Assembly: GCF_000497575.1 (NCBI RefSeq)
Contig: NZ_APJI01000021.1
Span: forward strand, 1 to 64,000
Direction: 5' to 3'
Source of the DNA: Afipia sp. OHSU_II-C1
Lineage (GTDB): Bacteria > Pseudomonadota > Alphaproteobacteria > Rhizobiales > Xanthobacteraceae
Length of the DNA: 64,000 nucleotides
Shown piece after piece: positions 18,450 through 28,427 of the stretch (its first letter is position 1; each line of letters begins with the position of its first letter). A program made the translations under genes and the position numbers. The notes under the pieces are model-generated. The model searched no databases and was not told where the DNA came from. It saw nothing but the letters and a program-made list of their open reading frames with translations.

Positions 18450-20999
18450 CTAGGTCAGGTGGAAATCGTTCTGGTGCGTATGCAATTCTACCGATGAACT
18501 GAAGCGCGTCGTTATCGCGTGATCGTCATGGCTGGCGAAAAACTCGACGCTTGTCACGGCTTGAACAAGAGCGGCTACATCGCTCCCGTTACCGGACCAC
18601 GATTTTTCGAACTGCGTGAAATCGGATGTCGAATGGCTGTGGTCCAAATTGCGACCGAGATCCGACCTGAAATCGAAGCTGTCCGCATCGCGCCCTCTCC
18701 CGGACGTGCTGCTCCAGTTAAATGTCACGCTGTAGCTGGTCGAGAAAGAGCTGTGATTATCGTGCGATGAATTCATCTGACTTGAATAGTCGACCACTGA
18801 GCGAGACCATCCAGTATGCATCTCCGTGTGGTCCGAACGATCGGAATCAAAATTGCTCGGAACAGGCGTCTGGGCTGATCCATGGGCGCGCATATCGCTG
18901 ATGCCGCTTCCGCTATTTGACTCATATGTGACATGCTCCCTGTGAGATAATGAAGCTATGTCTGTCGACGAGTTTGGTCGATCGTCTCTTTCTGGTTTTG
19001 ATTCATGGGAGCAGTTATCGCTGCAACCGGCAGAATCTATCATTTCCGATTTGTGACAATCTTCTCCCTGATTTTCCGAGGCGACGTCGCTAGCTCCTGT
19101 CACCGGTTCACGGTTGTCGCTTACTGTAGTCAAATCTTGGCCACTCAAGGCAATCGCACTGTCATCGTGGAAATGATGATGGTGCTGGTGACTTTCCGCG
19201 ATCACGATATCGAACTGATCAACGGCTGTCGCATTGTGCTCGTCGCTCGCGATAACTTTGATATGGAGTACGCATTCTTCTCCCTTCGGCGGTGTTCCGG
19301 AAAACGTCATCGACACGGGATCGAACGTAAGCCAGCTTGGAAGTGGATCGCCGTTCGCCAACGTCGCACGGAAATTTAAGGTATCGTTTGCATCGAGGTC
19401 GGCAAACACGCACGCTGGGATGACATATTCGAATCTGCAGCCTTCCCTAGCCCGCTGGTCCGGAATAGGATGTTCGACGGTTGGCTTGTCGTTCAACCCA
19501 TTGATGGTCAGCGTTAAAGTCTCAGGAACAATGGATGTTCCGGGCTGGCTATCGAACCCAATCGTATAGATTGCCGATTCCCCAACGCCCAAAAATGCAA
19601 ACTGGCTCGCGTCGTATGTTACGACGCCCGTTGCAGGATCGATATGCACCAGGCTGGCGAGATTGACGCCCTGAGGGGCCGGTACAGTGCTTTCCACGCC
19701 GGTCACGCTACCAGTGCCTGATACATAGCGCCCTGTCGACTGATCTACCACCTGTCCATTGATTGAAACCGTAACCTGATCGCTGATGGCAAAATTCCGT
19801 TCAACGGGGCCTTGCGACGCCTGAACATCCACGACGTTTGCCACTGCAATCGCGCGCACCGCCGGAGCCGGGGGAGCATCCGGAAAAATCAGGAGATCCT
19901 GCGGCGTCGCCAGGGCCGGCGTAATAACAACGCCGCTTGCAAGAGCGATCAGGCCCGGCACACCGGACTCGATTCCTTGCGCAGAAGAAATCCCGGCAAA
20001 ATTTGCAAGGGGGTTTACGCTGGAACCGGTTTTGTCGCCTCCCGGTCCGTTTGGATTGTAGTTGGGATAGTAGATCTGGAAAACCTGCTGAATAAGACCT
20101 CTCTCGCTTTGAATATCGGCAAGCGTCTTTAGCTGATCTATCGCGGAGACCGGCTGCCCTGCGCCGAGCGGTGTGACAATCGTGACGAGACCAGCGTGAG
20201 ATACAACCTTGAGGAGCTCTCCGGTCCCCTTGTCGTAAAGATGAAACGATCCAATCTTTCCATCTGGCTCTTTGAGTACGGAGAACTTGCTCGGCCCATC
20301 GTCTGAGACGATTTCCACCATAACAGCCGTGCCCCGGATTCCCATTGTGGCAACCGGCGTTTCGACGCGCATGTTTCCGAATTTCGCAGTATGCCCGGCA
20401 ACAAGGGTAATCGTGCCCTGTATCAGGCTTAAAAGCGACGAATTGGACGACCCGTTTGGATCATACGTCATCTCATCCAGAACAATGCGCGCATTCGATG
20501 CAAGTCCCAGCGCCGTGCCATCTACGAAGCTGATTCCAATCGTCGTGTCCGGACCGGTCTGGACGACGTCTCCCTTGAGAAGCCTGTCGCCCTGCTTTAG
20601 TTCGACAGGCACACCACTACGCGTTACGACTGCGGTGCCGCTCACCTTCGCGACATTTCCCACAGCAGCTACCGCGCTCGCAATCTGGTCAGCCTGAACG
20701 TACTGGACACGTGCCGTCATTGCTTCGATCACGCGCCCCGCAAGGCTCGCTCCTTCCGGAGACATCAGCGATGCGCGGTACTCGCCCTTGAAATATTCAT
20801 GTACGGTGAAACTTTCCGGTCCGCTGGAAATAACCAGATCAAGGCCGACCCGATCGTAATGACCGGAAAACAACAGGCCGGCATCGACAAAGACTGCCGG
20901 GGCGCATACAGCGGGGCACTCAATTTCGTTCGCAGCAAATACGAACCCGTCAGAAACTACAGTCCCGGCCAACCCTTGCATACTGAGATTGCTGCTCAT
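18450..20999 (-). CDS. Large FecR-domain / cadherin-like surface protein, probable type I secretion substrate
   Basis: An 849-residue protein without a signal peptide. Residues about 117-230 form a FecR domain (GTAVVTRSGVPVELKQGDRL, then VETPVATMGIRGTAV). About 400-500 is a cadherin/VCBS-like Ig fold (FAFLGVGESAIYTIGF, LTLTINGLNDKP). About 505-612 is a dystroglycan-type cadherin domain (LPSWLTFDPVSMTFSGTPP). A His cluster (SHQHHHHFHDD) follows at about 615, then some 230 residues rich in Ser, Asp, His and Asn. No RTX nonapeptides are visible. It is the last gene of the secretion operon, so export by the ABC exporter and a role as adhesin are inferred. Confidence 0.75.
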   Translation of the reverse strand: MSSNLSMQGLAGTVVSDGFVFAANEIECPAVCAPAVFVDAGLLFSGHYDRVGLDLVISSGPESFTVHEYFKGEYRASLMSPEGASLAGRVIEAMTARVQYVQADQIASAVAAVGNVAKVSGTAVVTRSGVPVELKQGDRLLKGDVVQTGPDTTIGISFVDGTALGLASNARIVLDEMTYDPNGSSNSSLLSLIQGTITLVAGHTAKFGNMRVETPVATMGIRGTAVMVEIVSDDGPSKFSVLKEPDGKIGSFHLYDKGTGELLKVVSHAGLVTIVTPLGAGQPVSAIDQLKTLADIQSERGLIQQVFQIYYPNYNPNGPGGDKTGSSVNPLANFAGISSAQGIESGVPGLIALASGVVITPALATPQDLLIFPDAPPAPAVRAIAVANVVDVQASQGPVERNFAISDQVTVSINGQVVDQSTGRYVSGTGSVTGVESTVPAPQGVNLASLVHIDPATGVVTYDASQFAFLGVGESAIYTIGFDSQPGTSIVPETLTLTINGLNDKPTVEHPIPDQRAREGCRFEYVIPACVFADLDANDTLNFRATLANGDPLPSWLTFDPVSMTFSGTPPKGEECVLHIKVIASDEHNATAVDQFDIVIAESHQHHHHFHDDSAIALSGQDLTTVSDNREPVTGASDVASENQGEDCHKSEMIDSAGCSDNCSHESKPERDDRPNSSTDIASLSHREHVTYESNSGSGISDMRAHGSAQTPVPSNFDSDRSDHTEMHTGWSRSVVDYSSQMNSSHDNHSSFSTSYSVTFNWSSTSGRGRDADSFDFRSDLGRNLDHSHSTSDFTQFEKSWSGNGSDVAALVQAVTSVEFFASHDDHAITTRFSSSVELHTHQNDFHLT

Positions 21000-21035
21000 T
21001 TGGGTTCTGGTGCCTCGGTTTCTTGCCAGACTTGG

Positions 21036-22604
21036 CTACACTGCTGCTGCTTCACCCTGCGCTATACTGCCATTGATAACACGTCGTGTTTTCGGCTCCC
21101 GACCGTTCATCTGGGGTACGCTTTCCACTCGTCCAATAGCCGCGACAAGCGCCATATTGACGTCTTCGATCCGACCGAGTTTGACGAGTGTCGCCGCTAG
21201 ACTGGAGAAGGCCTCCGGTAGATCTGGCTTCAATCGAATGACCTCTCGATAGGCGCTGACGGCTTCAAGATGGTGCCCCAGCGCATCACACGACTGCGCA
21301 AGGCAGAGCCAGGGTTTGTAAATCTCGGGTCTGATCCCGGTGAGCGTCTTGAAGAGCCTCTTGGCGCCGGCGTGGTCTCCCTTGCTGACCAACAGCTGAC
21401 CGAGCCGGTGGATCGCATCGGCATTCTTCGGTTGGATCTCCATAATCTGCCGGTAGCCATGCTCGGCTTCCACGAGCTTTCCCTTCTGATGAAGCTCCGT
21501 CGCCTCTTGTAGAACGTCGGGGATGGTTCGTTGATCGAGCCTGCCGCCGAGATTCAGTCCATTCTTTGTGCCTATCATGACAAAACGAATGCGGCGCTCC
21601 TTCACACCGAATGAGTACTTGTAGGTTTCATTGCCGCGCAGAAAATCATATTCGGTAAATCCGTTCGCAATTGCATGCCGGATGCTATGGGCATGCAAAA
21701 TTACACCTGGCGGCGGGCCATCGAATGTCTCATCTCGTCCGGTCATGTAAAACAGGAAAGAGCGTTTCCGCTTGTCGATCAGTGTCGCAAGCGCCGCGAG
21801 CGGTCGGTCTTCTTTCCAGAGTGTCGGCAAAAATAGAAGATCGGCCCTGAAGCTTCGCGTCAGCATGGCCCGATTAGAGCGTATCAGGGTATGAACCAGG
21901 TCGCCTTTTCGCGGCGTCCATTTAACCTCCCAGAATCGAAGCAATGTATTGAGATCTCGCTCAATCGTCTCTGATGTTGCGACGGTGATGCGGTACTCAC
22001 CGGTTTCGTCAACAAGCCTCAACAGGCGTCGTATTTTCTGCCGGGTGTTCGCACTCAGCATATCGAGGTATGCATTCCAGTCCGGCGGAAGCGCCGCAAA
22101 CGGACATAGATTATTGTCGATATTGTCGACCTTTCCGATGCGGTTGATCTCGCTGGTCTGGAAACTGGCTTTCGGAAAATGCGCCAACAGAAGTCGGATA
22201 CGTGGCTCCGACATACGAATGTTTTCGAGGTTGAGGCGGGCCCAATTCATCCGCTTCAGATGCCGGGCAAATGCCGGAATGGCCTGATGCTCTAATCCCG
22301 GCGCGCAGAGAATGCCGGTGTAATCGGCGGAGAAATTACCGGCCATATTTAGTTCATTGTGGAAACGCGCGTTCTCCAGCTTCGTTTGGATACGCAACGG
22401 CAGAAATGCCACGTAAGGCGCATCTGCCTTTTCGCTCGCTTTTGCTCCAAGAACAAACCAGGGGCTGGAGATTTGCCCGAGCCAAGCCGAAAGCCATTTC
22501 CAGGACATGAACAACTGGGCATCCGGATCCGCGTCATAAACGGCGTTCCAGTTCTCTTCCAGCCGGGTGAAATCCGGTAGCGTGTTTATGACATCAATTC
22601 GCAC
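21036..22604 (-). CDS. GNAT-type acyltransferase (CelD/BcsL-like) fused to TPR repeats
   Basis: Residues 1-360 resemble the CelD/BcsL acetyltransferase family: WNAVYDADPDAQLFMSWKWLSAWLG near the start, then FYMTGRDETFD and FDFLRGNETYKY-like stretches (ours YDFLRGNETYKYSFGVKERR). The last 150 residues hold about four TPR units (KLVEAEHGYRQIMEIQPKNA, HHLEAVSAYREVIRLKPDLP). I start at GTG 22604, where GAGG sits 8 bases upstream and homology begins; an in-frame GTG at 22712, overlapping the adaptor gene, would add 36 residues. In this operon it may acylate a secreted protein or surface glycan; the TPRs would bind the partner. This is inference. Confidence 0.7.
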   Translation of the reverse strand: MRIDVINTLPDFTRLEENWNAVYDADPDAQLFMSWKWLSAWLGQISSPWFVLGAKASEKADAPYVAFLPLRIQTKLENARFHNELNMAGNFSADYTGILCAPGLEHQAIPAFARHLKRMNWARLNLENIRMSEPRIRLLLAHFPKASFQTSEINRIGKVDNIDNNLCPFAALPPDWNAYLDMLSANTRQKIRRLLRLVDETGEYRITVATSETIERDLNTLLRFWEVKWTPRKGDLVHTLIRSNRAMLTRSFRADLLFLPTLWKEDRPLAALATLIDKRKRSFLFYMTGRDETFDGPPPGVILHAHSIRHAIANGFTEYDFLRGNETYKYSFGVKERRIRFVMIGTKNGLNLGGRLDQRTIPDVLQEATELHQKGKLVEAEHGYRQIMEIQPKNADAIHRLGQLLVSKGDHAGAKRLFKTLTGIRPEIYKPWLCLAQSCDALGHHLEAVSAYREVIRLKPDLPEAFSSLAATLVKLGRIEDVNMALVAAIGRVESVPQMNGREPKTRRVINGSIAQGEAAAV

Positions 22605-22692
22605 GGTGTGACCTCGCTTGTGATGCTCAATACCTTGAACCAGCGCTTCAACCTTCCTCCGCAAACCTCGTTTAAGATCGCAATTTCCTTCC

Positions 22693-24057
22693 TCATCGCT
22701 CGCGGAACGCACGAGTCATACTGTCGTGGATCGGCTTCACGAGGTACTGGAAGAAGGTTCGCTCCGATGTCTTGACGTAGACTTCTGCCGGCATGCCTGG
22801 CGTCGGGCTGAATCCCGGAATGGTCGCCGCTTCATGGGTATTCAGCTTGACGCGGATGATATAGATATCGGTGGGTCCAACCTGCTGTGACTTCTTCTCG
22901 TCGGCCAGCGTATCGGCCGAGAGATAGATGACCTCTCCCGAAACCATCGGCGTGATGCGCTGATTCAGCGCGGTGAGTCGGACGGTTGCGTGCTGTCCGT
23001 GCTTGACGCTATCGATATCCTGCGGGCGCACGCGGGCTTCGATAATAAGCTCGTCCTTAAGCGGCAATATTTCCATGATGTTCTTGCCGGCTTCGATCAC
23101 ACCTCCTTGCGTATGATACCGCAGCTTGACGACGACACCCCTGACAGGTGCTGTGATGCGAATGCGATCCAGCACACCCTTCGCGCTCAGCATTCTCTCA
23201 CGCACGTCGACCAGTTCACCGCGCACCTCATGCATCTGCTCGACTGCGGTCTTGATGGCGGTCTTCTTGACGCCGTTGATCTGTTCGAGAGATTTCGCGA
23301 TACGCTCCTTGGCGTCGCCTATATCGCCCATGATCCGGCCCACTTCTCCCTCAAGGTTCGCTTGACTTCTTTGCAACAGCAAAACCTCCGGCTTCCTGAC
23401 CAATCCGGTCTTCAGCAGATACTCTTTCGCCTCAATTTCCTCCTCAATGAACTTGATTTGCCGACGCACACCATCGAGTTGGACTCTCGATCCCTGAATT
23501 CTCTCGTTCAAGGCATTGATGCCCTCATTAATGCCCGCGATTTCACTGTTCATATTGTTCCTGCGGGCAGTAAAGGTTAATCGTTGGCTCTCCAGAATTT
23601 CCTTCACTTCGGGCTCGTTCAGCGTCTGATCCAGTTCATCAGGGAACGTGATCTCGGGAGCCTCGCGCATTTCGGCCTGTAAGCGGGCATCCATCGCCGT
23701 CAAGCGCGTCCGGCGAAGAAACAGCCGGCGTAATTCGGCACGCGGCGCGGTTTCATCCAGGTCAACCAGCAACTGCCCCTGTTCGACGATATCGCCCTCG
23801 CGAACGTAAATCTCTCGTATAACGCCACCTTCAAGGTGCTGAATAATCTTGTTTTGTCCCGTCGCGACGAATACGCCCGACGCAACAACAGCGCCCGCAA
23901 TCGGAGCCATATTGCCCCATACGCCGAAACCCATCACCGCAACTGCCATGATGAGAACTCCGCCAATGGTCGGCAGCCGCGTCGACCGCGGAAGCGTATC
24001 GTACCAAGTTCCCCCGGTTACCTGTTCCTGCGCAGTGAGCTTTTTGCCTGACACCAC
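22693..24057 (-). CDS. Type I secretion periplasmic adaptor (HlyD / PrtE family)
   Basis: A 454-residue adaptor with one N-terminal membrane segment (about residues 34-55, [16 protein letters not shown]). Lipoyl half [19 protein letters not shown] and [18 protein letters not shown] follow, then a long coiled coil (about 100-290), the second lipoyl half [20 protein letters not shown] and a conserved end ([20 protein letters not shown]). These are classic HlyD/PrtE features. It bridges the ABC exporter and an outer-membrane protein not encoded here. The start is a GTG-GTG pair behind GAGGTG. It sits 54 bases after the exporter gene. Confidence 0.92.
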   Translation of the reverse strand: MVSGKKLTAQEQVTGGTWYDTLPRSTRLPTIGGVLIMAVAVMGFGVWGNMAPIAGAVVASGVFVATGQNKIIQHLEGGVIREIYVREGDIVEQGQLLVDLDETAPRAELRRLFLRRTRLTAMDARLQAEMREAPEITFPDELDQTLNEPEVKEILESQRLTFTARRNNMNSEIAGINEGINALNERIQGSRVQLDGVRRQIKFIEEEIEAKEYLLKTGLVRKPEVLLLQRSQANLEGEVGRIMGDIGDAKERIAKSLEQINGVKKTAIKTAVEQMHEVRGELVDVRERMLSAKGVLDRIRITAPVRGVVVKLRYHTQGGVIEAGKNIMEILPLKDELIIEARVRPQDIDSVKHGQHATVRLTALNQRITPMVSGEVIYLSADTLADEKKSQQVGPTDIYIIRVKLNTHEAATIPGFSPTPGMPAEVYVKTSERTFFQYLVKPIHDSMTRAFRER

Positions 24058-24111
24058 AGCACCTCGACAGTCAGTTAAATGTCAATATCGGCCTCGCAGC
24101 AGCAATCGTCG

Positions 24112-26262
24112 TCAAGAATTCAGCATCGGCGGTCCATCGCCGCCATTCGGCTTGCGTCCGGAAATAAGCGGAATGATCTCATCGCGAGCACCGAACGCCT
24201 GAACCGATCCGTTGTTGAGAATCATGATCTTGTCGACGCTCCTGAGAAGCGCTGCACGCTGCGTAATGGTAACAACCGTTATCTGCTTCTCTTTGGCGCG
24301 AACGAGTGCCTTGGCCAGCGCCCTCTCACCATTCGCATCAAGATTTGAGTTCGGCTCATCGAGAACCATGAGGCGCGGATTTCCATAGAATGCGCGCGCG
24401 AGCCCAATTCGTTGTCTTTGACCGCCGGACAATGGGCTTCCGTCCATGCCGACAACGGTCTCATACCCTTGTGCAAAACTGGATATCATCTCATGGACAT
24501 CCGCTGTTTCAGCCGCATCGAAGATGTCTTCATCGACCGCGTCCTGACGCATTCGAGCGATATTCGCCTTGATGGACGCGGGGAAAAGCTGGACGTCCTG
24601 CGGCAGATAACCGACGCTTTCGCCGAACTGCCGTGTATCCCAATTCCGAAGATCCATCATGTCCAGGCGTACATTGCCGGCCGTAGGGATGATTGAGCCC
24701 ACGAGCATGCGTGCGAGCATGGTTTTACCTGTTCCGGAGTCGCCAACAATCGCCAGCGATTCCCCAGGCTGCAATTGGAAACTGATGCCGTTCAGAATGA
24801 CCTTCTTGGTAGGCGGCGGAACGTAGAGAATGCGCTCGACGCTCAGGTGCCCCTGCGGACGCGGAAGCCGCAGCCGGTCCAGGTTCAACGGCGAATTTTG
24901 AAGGAGAGCTTTGACACGCCCGTAGGCTGAGCGCGCCTGTACAAAGCCGCGCCACCCCTCGATGGTCCCTTCCATTGGAGCGAGAGCGCGGCTTGCCACA
25001 ATCGAAGCAGCAATGATCATGCCGCTGGTCAGTTGACTCTCCAGCGCCAGCCACGCACCCCAGCCGAGAATCGCGATCTGCGTACAGAGGCGCAAAAATT
25101 TCGAGATTCCGGTCATCATAATATTGAGATCCTGCCCGGCAACCTGTGCCTTCAGGGACTCGACTGTTTCGTGGCCCCAGACCTGCACACCTTCCGGGAT
25201 CATCCCCATGGCATTGATGACCTGCGCGTTGCGAGCCATCGCTTCGGCCTGGAGATTCGCACGCGTTCCAAAAGCATTGGCGCGCGTAAACGGAATGGCT
25301 GTGATCTTCTGGTTGAGTATGGCGACAGCCATGAGGGCCAAGCCGGACGACAGAACAATCAGCCCGAGATGGGGATGAATCAGAAAGACCACAGCAAAAT
25401 AGACAGGAGCTACCGGCGCGTCGAACATCGTGAGCAGCACCGGGCCGGTAATGAATGCGCGCAGGTGCTGGAGGTCCGCCAGCGTCTGAAACTCGCGGCT
25501 CGAACCGCCCTGTGCCGCTTTCGCGGCGGCGCTTAGGACAGGGCCGCCCAACCGCGCTTCGGTTTCTACGGCGACGCGCATGAGAATGATCCTGCGCATC
25601 ATGTCCATGAGAACGTGCGCCGCAATCGCCACCACGACAATCATCGACAACATAACAAGCGTGTCGGTACTTCTGCTGGTCATCACGCGGTCCGACATAT
25701 TGAAAAGGTATACCGGGATCGCGAGAACAAGGAGGTTGACCGCAACAGAGAATATTCCAACGGTCACAAGATTCCGCCGCGCGTTGGCCAAGCCTTTGCC
25801 GAGCACATCACGGAATTCGTTGTCGCTGGACCGTTTATGGAGAGGTGGAGAGCCTCCGCCTCCTCCACCGCCTCCACCGCCACCATTTGACGGCCCGTTA
25901 CCACCGCCACCGCCTCCATTTACCACAGCTGGGACTGTTGCGCCGGCGTTGACCGGCGCTGGTGGGCGGGCCTCATTCTGTGGTTCCGGCGGTGTCTTCG
26001 CCACCTCCGGCGACACATGCTCATCCGATCGCTTGGCTGCGCTGTCTGCCGCTGACAACGCCTGCCGAATAGCAGCGGCTGTTGAGGATTGATCTCCTGC
26101 CGGTTCGGGAGCACGCGGCACGTCATTCGTGGCATCCGTTGTATCGTTCCGGACGGGGAACGGAACGACCTCTGCTGTGCGCAGTTTCGCGCTCTCTTCC
26201 TCGGTCAGGTGCGTCGATGCACCAATTTCGTTGTGAGGTTCGTTGTCGCCCCGTGCCATCAA
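24112..26262 (-). CDS. Type I secretion ABC exporter (PrtD-like permease/ATPase)
   Basis: 716 residues. The first 160 are an unusual low-complexity extension, Pro/Ala-rich and then Gly-rich (NGGGGGGNGPSNGGG), ahead of a six-segment permease domain (about 165-430). The ATPase domain has Walker A GDSGTGKT, signature LSGGQRQR and Walker B LMVLDEPNSNLD. It is similar to PrtD/AprD exporters that move unfolded proteins directly out of the cell. It has no N-terminal C39 peptidase. The long cytoplasmic Gly-rich extension is uncommon and may contact the substrates encoded just upstream. Confidence 0.9.
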   Translation of the reverse strand: MMARGDNEPHNEIGASTHLTEEESAKLRTAEVVPFPVRNDTTDATNDVPRAPEPAGDQSSTAAAIRQALSAADSAAKRSDEHVSPEVAKTPPEPQNEARPPAPVNAGATVPAVVNGGGGGGNGPSNGGGGGGGGGGGSPPLHKRSSDNEFRDVLGKGLANARRNLVTVGIFSVAVNLLVLAIPVYLFNMSDRVMTSRSTDTLVMLSMIVVVAIAAHVLMDMMRRIILMRVAVETEARLGGPVLSAAAKAAQGGSSREFQTLADLQHLRAFITGPVLLTMFDAPVAPVYFAVVFLIHPHLGLIVLSSGLALMAVAILNQKITAIPFTRANAFGTRANLQAEAMARNAQVINAMGMIPEGVQVWGHETVESLKAQVAGQDLNIMMTGISKFLRLCTQIAILGWGAWLALESQLTSGMIIAASIVASRALAPMEGTIEGWRGFVQARSAYGRVKALLQNSPLNLDRLRLPRPQGHLSVERILYVPPPTKKVILNGISFQLQPGESLAIVGDSGTGKTMLARMLVGSIIPTAGNVRLDMMDLRNWDTRQFGESVGYLPQDVQLFPASIKANIARMRQDAVDEDIFDAAETADVHEMISSFAQGYETVVGMDGSPLSGGQRQRIGLARAFYGNPRLMVLDEPNSNLDANGERALAKALVRAKEKQITVVTITQRAALLRSVDKIMILNNGSVQAFGARDEIIPLISGRKPNGGDGPPMLNS

Positions 26263-26328
26263 CCCCAGCCTCCGTAATACGTCGCTCTTGTTAACTAGAT
26301 GCCTTCCTTCCGGTCCGCGCCATGCTGT

Positions 26329-28299
26329 TCAGTGCGTGACGCTGGCTATTGGATCTTCGTGCACGGGCGTGCACAGTATGGGCTGCGCCGCCGGCGTCTC
26401 TTCCTGACTCTCGTTGACGAAGGCGATCAACTCCGGAACCAGAGCTTGCGCATCCTGCGTCAGCATATGGCCTTTGTCGTCCGGCAGCAGATTTGCCTGC
26501 ACGAGGATCGTATCGCCGTACACCTGACCGTTGACGAAAGTATTCGTCGCACCGACATCGATAATTGCGACGTCGTTGGTAAGAAGATTCTTTCCGGTTG
26601 TTACAGATTGGGACTCTGCGCCATCCGTATCACGCGCGAGAGCTGCGGCCGATGGTGGATCGAGGAACTGCATAACCATGTTGACGTCTGAAACGACATT
26701 CGTCTGCCAGACAGCGTTGAGATCGTAATAGTCGCCCTTGACATACAGCACGTTGAACACGCCGCCGGATCCGTCAATAAACTTTCCGTAGGATGGATCG
26801 AGTGTCGTCGTTCCGGCTCCAACCGCGGAGACTAGACTTTCGAGATTTTGATTCATCGGCTCGAAGTTATCGTCACCATAATTTTCGATTGTTGCCTTGT
26901 TGTTCAGCTCGTTTTGACCCGAAGCGACGGACTGTGACGGATCGGTACCGTCCGCAAGCATCTTTATAAAATCGTTGTTTAGAAGTAGGTTATTCTGGAA
27001 AATCACATTCATGCCGTGATAAGCGCCGGCAACAATGATCAGATCGTAGTGAATTGTTCCGTCGAACACCTCGGCTAAATTGCCCTGCTCGTTTCCGCCG
27101 CTGTATAGCTCATAGTGCGAGTCCGCGCTCTTTTGAACGACAATGTCGTTATCGAGCAGATAGTTCATCTGCACCACGGTGTGGATGCTGTAGTAATTTC
27201 CATCCACCACATCGACGTTCCAATGCGGTCCGGCAAAGGTCGCTTTCACGTCTGAGTAAATGCCGGGGTGCTGGACGAAGTCAGCAATATTATCCGTCAG
27301 ATTGTCTCCCTTTAGGATTGAAAGGGGGTCGCCTCCGGCCATCTCGACATGATCATGATCAACAATCGAGTTGGTCTGAAAGATCGCATTGGTCTTAAAG
27401 TAGTCTCCCATCACGATCATCGAGCGTCCGGATTCGCTCAGATCGACAATCAGACTGGCGTTCCAGCTGTTGTTGGCACCGGTTTCTGCCCATTGTCCCA
27501 GACCGTTGCCGAGATCCGTCGCGGGCTCAGGTTGCGGAATCGGAGTCTCGTAAGGCGGAAGAGGTGCCGGATCCTGCAATACTCCATTCAGATAATAGCC
27601 AGGCTGAACAGAATGAGCTCCAGGCGCACCATCTTGAGAGACCTGATCCTCGTTGTACGTCGTGACGAACTCGGTGATGCCGGTTCCATTCTGGGGAATC
27701 CACCATTCCTTCGGAATTTGATCGTTGGCCTCGTCCGCCATTCTCTCAAGAACAGCCTCGCTGTGCTGCGCGATCAGATCAGACTGAGCTGCGACGAACG
27801 CAGCATCGAGAGGAAGGCCACAAACAAGGTCCTCGCCATGCGCCAATACAAGCAAATTGTCGTTGTCCACCATGAAGTTGTGTTGCTTGATCTCAAGCTC
27901 AGTCTGCTGGCCACCTTCCTGATGCTGGACGGTGATCTTGAACTCTGCACCTCCACCTCCACCGCCGGCGCCACGCGGCAGTGATAGCCTTGGAAGCCCA
28001 GCCAGCCCGTCAGAATCCAGATCCGGCTGTGGGGGCGACGGGCTGAGGGATTTTATCGGGAGGAGACGAGGAGTATGAAGCTCCTCAAATGGCGCAGGCT
28101 CCAGCGTCTTCAGGCCCTGGCTGTCGAGAGGGTCAAAAACCGGATCGCTTTCATAGTTTGGACGCGGCGTGACGTAGTCGTCTTGCAGATTTCGGAATGC
28201 CGAGGGATCGTAATCGATACGATCTCGCGCGATGTCATTTATGATCTGGAAGTATCCCGCGAAATGCCAAACTACTTCGGTTATGCCGCCGGGTACCAT
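26329..28299 (-). CDS. Large acidic repeat protein of unknown family, probable type I secretion substrate
   Basis: 656 residues, acidic, without a signal peptide or membrane segment. I do not recognise the family. After a Pro-rich stretch (80-110) and a Gly run (GAGGGGGGAEF) come five copies of a motif like VxGxYxxxNxVxQxNxLxDND at about 296, 365, 423, 519 and 589, with GxNxLxNxA segments between them. Only one or two Cys occur. The start has a perfect AGGAGG site. The exporter gene lies 66 bases downstream, so secretion by that exporter is likely. The repeats suggest a beta-rich extracellular fold. Confidence 0.7.
   Translation of the reverse strand: MVPGGITEVVWHFAGYFQIINDIARDRIDYDPSAFRNLQDDYVTPRPNYESDPVFDPLDSQGLKTLEPAPFEELHTPRLLPIKSLSPSPPQPDLDSDGLAGLPRLSLPRGAGGGGGGAEFKITVQHQEGGQQTELEIKQHNFMVDNDNLLVLAHGEDLVCGLPLDAAFVAAQSDLIAQHSEAVLERMADEANDQIPKEWWIPQNGTGITEFVTTYNEDQVSQDGAPGAHSVQPGYYLNGVLQDPAPLPPYETPIPQPEPATDLGNGLGQWAETGANNSWNASLIVDLSESGRSMIVMGDYFKTNAIFQTNSIVDHDHVEMAGGDPLSILKGDNLTDNIADFVQHPGIYSDVKATFAGPHWNVDVVDGNYYSIHTVVQMNYLLDNDIVVQKSADSHYELYSGGNEQGNLAEVFDGTIHYDLIIVAGAYHGMNVIFQNNLLLNNDFIKMLADGTDPSQSVASGQNELNNKATIENYGDDNFEPMNQNLESLVSAVGAGTTTLDPSYGKFIDGSGGVFNVLYVKGDYYDLNAVWQTNVVSDVNMVMQFLDPPSAAALARDTDGAESQSVTTGKNLLTNDVAIIDVGATNTFVNGQVYGDTILVQANLLPDDKGHMLTQDAQALVPELIAFVNESQEETPAAQPILCTPVHEDPIASVTH
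26466..27414 (-). repeat. Five-copy degenerate protein repeat within the 656-residue protein
   Basis: Copies begin VMGDYFKTNAIFQTNSIVD, VDGNYYSIHTVVQMNYLLD, VAGAYHGMNVIFQNNLLLN, VKGDYYDLNAVWQTNVVSD and VNGQVYGDTILVQANLLPD. The Tyr, Asn, Gln-x-Asn and final acidic positions are conserved. Spacing is about 60-95 residues. The copies have diverged at DNA level, so they are old. Confidence 0.75.
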
Positions 28300-28427
28300 G
28301 GGAGCCTCCTATGTCAGGCTCAAGCAAGCGACGATCCTGCGGGGTTAGCCGCGAAAGCAAATCGTTCAATCGTGTGAAGTTCAAGGAAAACCCGCGCGGC
28401 GAACGCCGCGCGGGGAAACCCGTGAAA

